The notes under the pieces were generated by a model, which made no database searches, had not been told where the DNA came from, and saw only the letters and a program-made list of their open reading frames with translations. From NCBI GenBank assembly GCA_965657665.1, contig CBFHPF010000099.1, positions 1 through 5,011 on the forward strand: 5,011 nucleotides of DNA, given 5' to 3'. The stretch is from UBA8337 sp965657665 (lineage in GTDB: Bacteria > Pseudomonadota > Alphaproteobacteria > RS24). A program made the translations under genes and the position numbers. This document shows positions 1 to 4,891 of this stretch, in pieces. Every line of letters begins with the position of its first letter. The stretch's first letter is position 1.

Positions 1-88
1 CAAATTGGGGGAGGAAACGGGGGAGTAAGAGGGAAACCAGCTTGTGCTTCTCGCTCAATCTCGCTGCGCTCGATAAGTGCTTATACCG
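1..88. other. Non-coding flank downstream of tRNA-Met
   Basis: This stretch lies 3' of the tRNA gene and runs off the window. Positions 7-38 are strongly purine-rich on the plus strand. A 7-bp direct repeat TCTCGCT sits at 49-55 and 59-65, and ATAAG-TG-CTTAT at 73-84 is a small perfect inverted repeat. I see no convincing gene, and no terminator with a T-run for the tRNA transcript. The tRNA 3' end is a common integration site in general, but nothing here shows an att duplication. Confidence 0.4.
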
Positions 89-165
89 TGGTAGCGGAGG
101 AGGGACTCGAACCCCCGACACGCGGATTATGATTCCGCTGCTCTAACCAGCTGAGCTACTCCGCC
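89..165 (-). tRNA. tRNA-Met (anticodon CAU), elongator type
   Basis: The reverse complement folds into a full 77-nt cloverleaf including an encoded CCA (89-91). The acceptor stem is GGCGGAG with CTCCGCT and begins with a G-U pair. The D arm is GCTC/GAGC. The anticodon stem is GCGGA/TCCGC with loop ATCATAA, giving anticodon CAT. The T arm carries the TTCGAGT loop, and the discriminator base is A. The D arm and the pairing at position 1 do not match an initiator tRNA, so it is either elongator Met or, less likely, the lysidine-modified Ile2 tRNA, which has the same gene-level anticodon. The stem sequences resemble alphaproteobacterial elongator tRNA-Met genes. It lies 57 bp downstream of rpoN on the same strand. 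Confidence 0.95.
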
Positions 166-181
166 CCAAAAGCGTGCGGAT

Positions 182-210
182 GATATAGACCAAAACATCG
201 CAATGGGCAA
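182..210 (-). promoter_or_regulatory. Candidate sigma-70 promoter of tRNA-Met
   Basis: On the minus strand TTGCCC (205-210) is followed by exactly 17 bp and then TATATC (182-187). Each hexamer matches the -35 and -10 consensus at 4 of 6 positions. Transcription would start about 10 nt before the mature tRNA 5' end. The -35 hexamer is half of the palindrome at 205-216. This is a motif-level prediction. Confidence 0.4.
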
Positions 211-216
211 TTGCCC
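205..216. repeat. 12-bp perfect palindrome GGGCAATTGCCC between rpoN and tRNA-Met
   Basis: GGGCAATTGCCC is a perfect palindrome 6 bp beyond the rpoN stop codon. As RNA it can form a 4-bp GGGC/GCCC stem with an AAUU loop. A TTTT run follows only on the plus strand (217-220), so it is a poor terminator for rpoN, which is read on the minus strand. It overlaps the likely -35 of the tRNA promoter and may instead be an operator, or chance. Confidence 0.4.
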
Positions 217-222
217 TTTTAC

Positions 223-1725
223 CTAATTTCCGACTGATTTTTCGGCCGCATCGGCGATTTTGGCGGCACGGCGGCGTTGGGCTGATGAGGGTATGTTGAG
301 CGCAATGCGATATTTCGCGACCGTGCGGCGCGCCAAAACAATGCCTTGCTCAGCCAATAGCGCCACCAGCGCTTCATCAGACAAGGCAGCGCGCGGATTT
401 TCCGCCCCAATCAATTGCAACAACCGCGCCTTAATGGCGGCAGATGAAACGGTTTTCGAATTATCGCCCGCTTTATTATTGGCCTTATGATTAGCCTGCT
501 TGCCCGCCCCGCCCACGGCAGAGGAAAACAAATCCTTCAGCGCAAAAACACCATTGGCGGTTTGCACCAGCTTACCGGCAGAGGAACGGCTGACAGTGCT
601 CTCATGCAGCTCAACCTCCTCGGCAATATCGCGCAACACCATCGGCTCCAGCGCAATCATGCCCTTTTCAAAAAACCCCTGCTGGTGCGCCACAATGGCT
701 CGCGACACGCGCAACAAAGTGGCGGCGCGCTGCTGGGTTGCCTTTCGCAGCCAACGCGCCGATTGCACATTGGCTTTCATAAAAGCGCGTTCTTTGTCGG
801 TCATCTTGCGGGTCGCCATTTCTTCCCAATCGCGCTCCAGCACCAAAACACGCGGCAGACTGGCTTCGTTTAAATATGCCTGCCATCCGGCATCGCCCTC
901 AAGCACCACAATATCGGGTGTCGCCACCGAATGGTCATCCTCGCCGAAAGCCGCTGCGGGTCGCGGGTCGAGCGCGCGAATAGAGCTGAGGAGCAGCGGT
1001 AAATCAGCCTCGCTAATTTGCGCTTTGGCGGCCAGTGCGGCGATATCGCCTTTACCCAATAAATCGAGATTATCCAACACCGCTGCATGCGCTGCGCTCA
1101 GTGCATCCGCCGCTTGCAATTGCAAGCGCAAACAATCAGCCAAATCACGCGCGAAAACACCGGCCGGTGTCAACTGGTGGCACTGCGATAGAGTTTCCTG
1201 CAGCAGGCTTTCGGGCACATGCAAAGTGGCGCAAATTTCGGCGTCGCTCTCGCGCAAATAGCCGTCATCATCCAGCCAGCCGACCAAATCAACTGCCAAA
1301 GCAGCCATATCGGTGTCGCGAATTTCTTCGCCGATTTGCTTCACCAAATGGCCGGTTAGAGAAAGCGCTGAGCGGTCGGCACGCTGGCTCATATCGGTCA
1401 GGGAACCGGTTTCAGCAACCCCGAAATCGACTTGAACCGCTTCGACATGATCGCTCAACCCCGTGCCACTTGTGCCCGATAAAGAGACAACTTGCGGGCG
1501 TTCTTCCCCGCTTACCGGCGCGGCTTCAGACTTTTGCGCTGGTTTTTGGCGCGCGCGATAATCCTGCTCGTCAAACGCCAGAAACGGGTTCTGCTCCATT
1601 TCGCGTTTCAACATGTCGGTTAATTGCACATTGGTCAGTTGCAAAAGCTGGATGGCCTGCTGCATTTGCGGGTTCATCATCAGCTTTTGCGTTTGGGTAA
1701 TTTCTATGCGCGGCGCAAGCACCAT
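223..1725 (-). CDS. rpoN: RNA polymerase sigma-54 factor RpoN
   Basis: A 500-residue sigma-54 factor, which directs core RNA polymerase to -24/-12 promoters and needs an AAA+ activator to open them. Region I (about 1-50) is the glutamine-rich activator-responsive segment with MNPQMQQAIQLLQL. Residues 51-125 form the variable acidic region II. Residues 125-350 are the core-binding region, with WLDDDGYL at 150-157 and LTPAGVFARDL at 185-195. The helix-turn-helix lies around 362-390 (HESTVSR, 374-380). The RpoN box ARRTVAKYRI is at 465-474, with Ile where the consensus has Glu. An Asn/Lys-rich linker (403-428) before the C-terminal domain looks longer than usual. The segment after HESTVSR (SSAGKLVQTANGVF) departs from the common VTxxKYxxTPRGxF and is closer to Rhodobacterales-type RpoN. 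The ATG has an AGGAGG 7 nt upstream. Length fits the family. The gene follows mnmA after 88 bp and precedes tRNA-Met; the usual lptB, hpf and ptsN are absent nearby. Confidence 0.96.
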   Translation of the reverse strand: MVLAPRIEITQTQKLMMNPQMQQAIQLLQLTNVQLTDMLKREMEQNPFLAFDEQDYRARQKPAQKSEAAPVSGEERPQVVSLSGTSGTGLSDHVEAVQVDFGVAETGSLTDMSQRADRSALSLTGHLVKQIGEEIRDTDMAALAVDLVGWLDDDGYLRESDAEICATLHVPESLLQETLSQCHQLTPAGVFARDLADCLRLQLQAADALSAAHAAVLDNLDLLGKGDIAALAAKAQISEADLPLLLSSIRALDPRPAAAFGEDDHSVATPDIVVLEGDAGWQAYLNEASLPRVLVLERDWEEMATRKMTDKERAFMKANVQSARWLRKATQQRAATLLRVSRAIVAHQQGFFEKGMIALEPMVLRDIAEEVELHESTVSRSSAGKLVQTANGVFALKDLFSSAVGGAGKQANHKANNKAGDNSKTVSSAAIKARLLQLIGAENPRAALSDEALVALLAEQGIVLARRTVAKYRIALNIPSSAQRRRAAKIADAAEKSVGN

Positions 1726-1732
1726 GGGATAG

Positions 1733-1738
1733 CCTCCT
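1733..1738 (-). promoter_or_regulatory. Ribosome binding site of rpoN
   Basis: A perfect AGGAGG on the minus strand lies 7 nt before the ATG at 1725-1723. It fixes the rpoN start and suggests efficient translation. Confidence 0.85.
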
Positions 1739-1757
1739 GAGCAGACAGACTATCGTT

Positions 1758-1773
1758 TGGCACGATTATTGCA
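1758..1773 (+). promoter_or_regulatory. Sigma-54 (-24/-12) promoter element facing away from rpoN
   Basis: On the plus strand TGGCACG (1758-1764) is followed by four bases (ATTA) and TTGCA (1769-1773). The invariant GG (1759-1760) and GC (1771-1772) have the 12-bp offset required by sigma-54 holoenzyme, and the extra flanking pyrimidine and A residues also fit YTGGCACG-N4-TTGCW. The predicted start is near 1784, reading rightwards into the 3' end of mnmA in antisense. The element lies 33-48 bp upstream of the rpoN ATG, within the only gap between mnmA and rpoN. The match is seen directly. Its role (rpoN self-control, antisense RNA or short transcript) is inferred. No activator site was identified. 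Confidence 0.65.
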
Positions 1774-1813
1774 AGAATTAGTATCAGTCGGCTTTACTCA
1801 AATTCACTCAACT

Positions 1814-3022
1814 TCAATTAGCAGATGCGCCGGTAATCCACCCGCCACCCAAAACGCGGTCATTATCGGCGGCATAAAAAACGCACGCTTGACCGGGCGA
1901 GACACCCTCTTCCGCCTCATCCAGCACAATATCGGCTGTGCCGTCTTGCGCCAAATAAAGCTGCGCTTTGGCCGGTTCGCCGGTTGAACGAATGCGGGCG
2001 CGCAACGTCACCGGCCTGATGGCTGGCTCACTTGCAAGCTCACTTACTGGCTCACTGGCAGATGCACCCAGCCAGTTAACTTCATCGAGATGAATGCGGG
2101 CGCGCGCCAAAGCCTCACGCGGGCCAACGATGACCTGACGCTTATCAGCGTCAATCGCTACCACATAAATCGGCTCGCCGGTTGCCACACCAAGGCCGCG
2201 ACGCTGCCCCACCGTATAATGCAACACGCCCTGATGTGTGCCCATAACCGTGCCGTCGAGATGCACAATCTCACCAGGCAAGCTGCAATCGGGGCGCAGG
2301 CGCTTAATGACACCGGCATAATCACCGTTCGGCACAAAGCAAATATCTTGACTGTCCGGCTTATCGGCAACCATCAGCCCCAAAGCGGCGGCATAATCGC
2401 GAATATCATCTTTTTCTAATGCCGCCAGCGGAAAGCGCAAAAAATCCATCTGTTCTTGGGTCGTTGAAAACAAAAAATAAGACTGATCGCGCGCCAAATC
2501 TTTCGGACGATGCATCTCCCAGCCATCGTCGCCTTTAAGCGTCGCAATATAGTGACCGGTCACCATCGCTTGCGCGCCCAATTCGCGGGCCATGCCCAAC
2601 AAGTCACGAAACTTCACGGTTTCATTGCACCGAATGCACGGTATCGGCGTATGCCCCGACAAATAGCTATCGACAAACTCATCCATCACGCTTTCTTTGA
2701 AGCGCGATTCATAATCCAGCACGTAATGGGGCATATCGAGCCGCGCTGCTACAGCGCGCGCATCGTGAATATCCTGACCGGCGCAACACGCGCCCTTGCG
2801 GCGAATGGCTTCGCCATGGTCGTAAAGTTGCAGCGTAATGCCGACCGCGTCATAGCCGGCACGCTTAACCAAAGCGGCAGCCACCGAACTGTCGACCCCG
2901 CCAGACATGGCAATAACGACACGCTGTCCGGCGCGTGCTTCACGCGAGCCGGTGTCGCCCTCTAAATTGAGGTCAATATCTGGCAGCCCATCAAGGGCGT
3001 TTTGAATATCTGCATCAACCAT
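1814..3022 (-). CDS. mnmA: tRNA-specific 2-thiouridylase MnmA
   Basis: A 402-residue cytoplasmic enzyme that uses ATP and a persulfide sulfur to make 2-thiouridine at wobble position 34 of tRNA-Lys, -Glu and -Gln. Residues below are counted from the ATG at 3022. The PP-loop SGGVDSS is at 40-46. The alphaproteobacterial block ACCAGQDIHDAR is at 78-89. The first catalytic cysteine is C132 in CIRCNETVKF (E. coli C102 equivalent; C129 is an additional CxxC partner), and the second is C228 in SQDICFV (E. coli C199). DQSYFL is at 179-184 and GQRRGL at 273-278, followed by the C-terminal beta-barrel. A small SEP-type repeat (323-334) is inserted before that barrel. A GTG at 3031 would add three residues, but it lies inside the Shine-Dalgarno AGGTGG, so the ATG at 3022, 5 nt downstream of that motif, is the better start. 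It is divergent from the CtrA-like gene and lies 88 bp ahead of rpoN. Confidence 0.95.
   Translation of the reverse strand: MVDADIQNALDGLPDIDLNLEGDTGSREARAGQRVVIAMSGGVDSSVAAALVKRAGYDAVGITLQLYDHGEAIRRKGACCAGQDIHDARAVAARLDMPHYVLDYESRFKESVMDEFVDSYLSGHTPIPCIRCNETVKFRDLLGMARELGAQAMVTGHYIATLKGDDGWEMHRPKDLARDQSYFLFSTTQEQMDFLRFPLAALEKDDIRDYAAALGLMVADKPDSQDICFVPNGDYAGVIKRLRPDCSLPGEIVHLDGTVMGTHQGVLHYTVGQRRGLGVATGEPIYVVAIDADKRQVIVGPREALARARIHLDEVNWLGASASEPVSELASEPAIRPVTLRARIRSTGEPAKAQLYLAQDGTADIVLDEAEEGVSPGQACVFYAADNDRVLGGGWITGASAN
2021..2056 (-). repeat. Three-copy 12-bp tandem repeat inside mnmA (SEPV-SELA-SEPA)
   Basis: GCTCACT recurs on the plus strand at 2026, 2038 and 2050, exactly 12 bp apart. 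In the mnmA frame this gives three four-residue units, SEPV, SELA and SEPA. It sits between the conserved VNWLG and the start of the C-terminal barrel, where MnmA proteins usually have a short loop. The period is a multiple of three, so copy-number change keeps the frame. Confidence 0.75.
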
Positions 3023-3027
3023 ATCGT

Positions 3028-3033
3028 CCACCT
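3028..3033 (-). promoter_or_regulatory. Ribosome binding site that decides the mnmA start
   Basis: AGGTGG on the minus strand (one mismatch from AGGAGG) ends 5 nt before the ATG at 3022-3020. The GTG start of the longest reading frame (3031-3029) is part of this motif, and an in-frame TAG lies directly upstream of it. The ATG is therefore favoured. Confidence 0.6.
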
Positions 3034-3043
3034 AAGGCGTGTC

Positions 3044-3070
3044 ACTATAGCATGCAAAGCGCGGCGGCAA
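3044..3070 (-). promoter_or_regulatory. Candidate extended -10 promoter of mnmA
   Basis: On the minus strand TATAGT (3044-3049, 5 of 6 to TATAAT) is preceded by TG one base upstream, the extended -10 form. A weak -35, TTGCCG (3065-3070), lies 15 bp away, shorter than ideal, as extended -10 promoters tolerate. The start would be near 3037, giving a leader of about 15 nt with the Shine-Dalgarno inside it. Confidence 0.5.
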
Positions 3071-3116
3071 GGCGGTAATCGGTCTCACTTTGGGCGACTG
3101 CCCGCATGCATCATTC

Positions 3117-3138
3117 GCACACACGCCGCACACACGCC
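3117..3138. repeat. Perfect 11-bp tandem repeat GCACACACGCC x2
   Basis: GCACACACGCC occurs at 3117-3127 and again at 3128-3138 with no spacer. A decayed third unit (ACATACACAGG) follows. The 11-bp period is close to one DNA turn, so both copies present the same face. It lies about 100 bp upstream of the CtrA-like gene and about 95 bp upstream of mnmA, in their shared upstream region. It may be a protein-binding array or simple slippage. Confidence 0.6.
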
Positions 3139-3181
3139 ACATACACAGGCCCTCACAATAAGTTGATTTGTCCGTGAGCGG

Positions 3182-3209
3182 TGCAGTGCGCTGATATCAG
3201 CGTGTTGCA
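3182..3209. promoter_or_regulatory. 28-bp dyad upstream of the CtrA-like gene (operator or leader hairpin)
   Basis: A perfect 14-bp palindrome, CGCTGATATCAGCG (3189-3202), is flanked on each side by three unmatched bases and then TGCA (3182-3185 and 3206-3209), all centred on the same axis. In RNA the three intervening positions form G-U pairs, so a nearly continuous stem is possible. It ends 31 nt before the start codon. It could bind a dimeric regulator, possibly the product itself, or form a leader hairpin. It is not the TTAA-N7-TTAA site of CtrA. Confidence 0.55.
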
Positions 3210-3228
3210 TAAGTCATTTGAGTTTTTG

Positions 3229-3233
3229 AGGAG
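3229..3233 (+). promoter_or_regulatory. Ribosome binding site of the CtrA-like regulator
   Basis: AGGAG lies 7 nt before the ATG at 3241. It selects this start over an in-frame GTG at 3181, which would add 20 residues unlike any receiver domain and would translate through the dyad. Confidence 0.8.
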
Positions 3234-3240
3234 TGGAAAT

Positions 3241-3933
3241 ATGCGTGTTTTGTTAATTGAAGATGATGCGATTTTGGCACAAACCATTTGCGACGCATTG
3301 GAGGCCGACGGCTTTCACGTCGATGAAGCCGATCGCGGCGAAGACGGCCTCGAGCTGGCAGGTCTTTATGAATATCAAGTCATGGTACTGGATCTCGGCC
3401 TGCCCGATATGCGCGGCGATGAAGTTCTGGAAAATCTGCGGCAAAAAAATACCAATTTGCCGGTGCTTATTTTATCGGGCGAATCTGAGGTTGAAAAACG
3501 CCTCACCTGCCTGCAATTGGGTGCGGATGATTATTTGCTCAAACCGTTTAATTTGAAAGAGCTAACGGCGCGGCTATATGCACTGGCACGGCGCGCCAAT
3601 GGCCATGCGCAAAACCAGCTTATATTCGGCGATGTGACGCTGGATTTGAACGCGCGCGATGTGCGTGTCGGCAATACGCGGGTCGATTTGACGGCAAAAG
3701 AATATCAAATGTTTGAATTGCTCTGCCTGCGCAAAGGCAATGTCGTGTCCAAAGAGAGTTTTCTCGACCATTTATATGGCGGCATGGATGAGCCGGAAAT
3801 GAAAATCATTGATGTGTTCATTTGTAAATTGCGCAAGAAAATTGAAGCGGCTGGCGCAAAAGACGAAGTCATTCAGACGGTTTGGGGACGCGGTTATCGT
3901 GTCGATGCTCAACCTCTGGCCTGCTCGGCATAA
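3241..3933 (+). CDS. CtrA-family response regulator (OmpR/PhoB type)
   Basis: A 230-residue two-domain transcription factor. The receiver (1-about 118) starts MRVLLIEDD as in CtrA and has the acidic pocket E7/D8/D9, phosphoacceptor D51 in LDLGLPDM, S79 in LILSG and K101 in LLKPF. The winged-helix output domain (about 125-222) contains KEYQMFELLCLRKG (153-166), then HLYGGMDEPE and KIIDVFICKLRKK (188-200), then VWGRGY, all nearly identical to CtrA, the alphaproteobacterial cell-cycle and motility regulator. The receiver is much less like CtrA than the output domain is (for example ADRGEDGLELAGLYEYQVM and SGESEVEKRL), so this is either a divergent CtrA or a paralogue. The C-terminus ends LACSA rather than the AA degron of Caulobacter CtrA. 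No TTAA-N7-TTAA or GANTC site is present upstream, and no histidine kinase is adjacent. The start is set by AGGAG 7 nt upstream. cysQ follows after 91 bp on the same strand. Confidence 0.9.
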   Translation: MRVLLIEDDAILAQTICDALEADGFHVDEADRGEDGLELAGLYEYQVMVLDLGLPDMRGDEVLENLRQKNTNLPVLILSGESEVEKRLTCLQLGADDYLLKPFNLKELTARLYALARRANGHAQNQLIFGDVTLDLNARDVRVGNTRVDLTAKEYQMFELLCLRKGNVVSKESFLDHLYGGMDEPEMKIIDVFICKLRKKIEAAGAKDEVIQTVWGRGYRVDAQPLACSA

Positions 3934-4007
3934 AAGCGCGAAAGGCATAATAAGCAAAAATGGCACGGCATTATGAAAGGGCGATGGGCTTTGTGATATG
4001 CGCGGCC

Positions 4008-4020
4008 TGTGCTAAGCACA
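4008..4020 (+). other. Small hairpin TGTGC-TAA-GCACA just before cysQ
   Basis: A perfect 5-bp stem with a 3-nt loop ends 4 nt before the cysQ ATG and occupies the place of a Shine-Dalgarno sequence, which is not seen here. It may limit ribosome access. There is no T-run after it, so it is not a standard terminator. Confidence 0.4.
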
Positions 4021-4024
4021 CCGC

Positions 4025-4855
4025 ATGTCTTATCAATTGCCTTTCGACCCGCATAATCCGGCCATTATGAGCGAACTTTGCCAAATGGCGCTGGATGCCG
4101 GTGCGCTCATCATGCAGCACTATAAAAATGGTGTTGCCGAGGAAACCAAAGCCGATAAAACGCCGGTCACCCAAGCCGACCGCGACGCGGAAATATTGCT
4201 GACGCAACGGCTGAATGCGCTGCTGCCGGACGCACAGGTTATCGGCGAGGAAGCTTGCGCCGAAGCTGTGCCGGAAAAACTCGCGCCGTATTTTTTCCTA
4301 CTCGACCCGCTGGATGGCACGCGCGATTTTGTTGCCAAACGCGATAATTTTACCGTCAATATCGGCCTGATTGTCGAAGATGCGCCGGTGGCTGGCGTGA
4401 TTTACGCACCGGTACATGAGAAGCTGTATTTCAGTGGCCCCGATTGTGCCTATCGTCTGGCTATTGCGCCGCAAGCCGAACTGGATATCAGCAAAGCCGA
4501 AAAACTGCGCACAGCAGATATCGACCCGACAGGCATCAAGGTGATTGCCAGCCGTTCACATCGCGATGACAAAACCGAACAATTGATTTCCAGCCTCAAT
4601 GTCAGCGACACAATCGGCGCAGCGTCGTCATACAAGTTTTGCTTGGTGGCCGATGGCACTGCCGATTTTTATCCGCGCTTCGGGCGCACAATGGAATGGG
4701 ACACCGCCGCCGGACAAGCGATTTTAGAAGCCGCCGGAGGGGTGGTGACCGATGAAGACGGCAAGCGCTTTACTTATGGCAAATTGGGGCGCGGTCTCGA
4801 CAACCCTTCTTTTATTGCAGCCGCCAGAGATAACTGGCAGGATGCTCTAAAATAG
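4025..4855 (+). CDS. cysQ: 3'(2'),5'-bisphosphate nucleotidase CysQ
   Basis: A 276-residue member of the inositol monophosphatase-like metal-dependent phosphatases. CysQ removes the 3'-phosphate from adenosine 3',5'-bisphosphate (PAP), the by-product of sulfate activation and of phosphopantetheine transfer, usually on the cytoplasmic side. Metal-site motifs are all present: KADKTPVTQAD (42-52), GEE (74-76), DPLDGT (94-99) with catalytic aspartates D94 and D97, and EWDTAAG (224-230). The layout and length (about 245-280 in the family) favour CysQ over a plain inositol monophosphatase, and the SSYKFCLVADGTADFYPRFG block is CysQ-like. An in-frame TAA at 4013 excludes an earlier start. The ATG at 4025 has no clear Shine-Dalgarno; an internal ATG at 4067 (M15) is the alternative and would start closer to where most CysQ proteins begin. 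The gene follows the CtrA-like regulator after 91 bp without a visible terminator. Confidence 0.93.
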   Translation: MSYQLPFDPHNPAIMSELCQMALDAGALIMQHYKNGVAEETKADKTPVTQADRDAEILLTQRLNALLPDAQVIGEEACAEAVPEKLAPYFFLLDPLDGTRDFVAKRDNFTVNIGLIVEDAPVAGVIYAPVHEKLYFSGPDCAYRLAIAPQAELDISKAEKLRTADIDPTGIKVIASRSHRDDKTEQLISSLNVSDTIGAASSYKFCLVADGTADFYPRFGRTMEWDTAAGQAILEAAGGVVTDEDGKRFTYGKLGRGLDNPSFIAAARDNWQDALK

Positions 4856-4891
4856 TCATGATGAAACAGGGATGATTGGGGAGAGCGGGGC

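Noticed and set aside
1..129. Open plus-strand frame running in from the window edge and ending with GLEPPTRGL
   Set aside because: Its end is translated from the complement of the tRNA-Met gene, a well-known source of spurious GLEPPT-type reading frames. There is no other coding support.
500..1261. 253-codon plus-strand frame opposite rpoN
   Set aside because: It is a shadow of rpoN with no family signature, biased low-complexity composition and no ribosome site. RpoN is recognised over its whole length on the other strand.
1035..1700. 221-codon plus-strand frame opposite the rpoN 5' half
   Set aside because: It is another antisense shadow, rich in Arg, Pro and His with no recognisable domain.
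1796..1811. ACTCAA repeated with 10-bp spacing at the mnmA 3' end
   Set aside because: The unit is short, it partly abuts the mnmA stop codon, and there is no further symmetry or known site.
3092..3103. GGGC-GACT-GCCC hairpin in the divergent region, similar in form to GGGCAATTGCCC at 205
   Set aside because: The stem is only 4 bp, has no T-run, and the loops differ. Two such short motifs are expected by chance in GC-rich DNA.
3181..3240. 20-residue N-terminal extension of the CtrA-like protein from a GTG
   Set aside because: The strong AGGAG precedes the ATG at 3241, the family begins at MRVLL, and the extension runs through the dyad element.
3961..3975. Second TGGCACG, upstream of cysQ, as another sigma-54 promoter
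   Set aside because: The -24 half is good, but the -12 part reads TATGA with TG in place of the required GC.
3946..3975. CATAAT/ATTATG inverted repeat after the CtrA-like gene as a terminator
   Set aside because: It is a 6-bp AT-rich stem with an 18-nt loop and no T-run, too weak to support.
4310..4334. TGGCACG within cysQ as a sigma-54 site (similar TGGCAC hits lie near 1169, 1463, 3586 and 4653)
   Set aside because: None has a TTGC element at the correct 12-bp offset, and all lie inside coding sequence.
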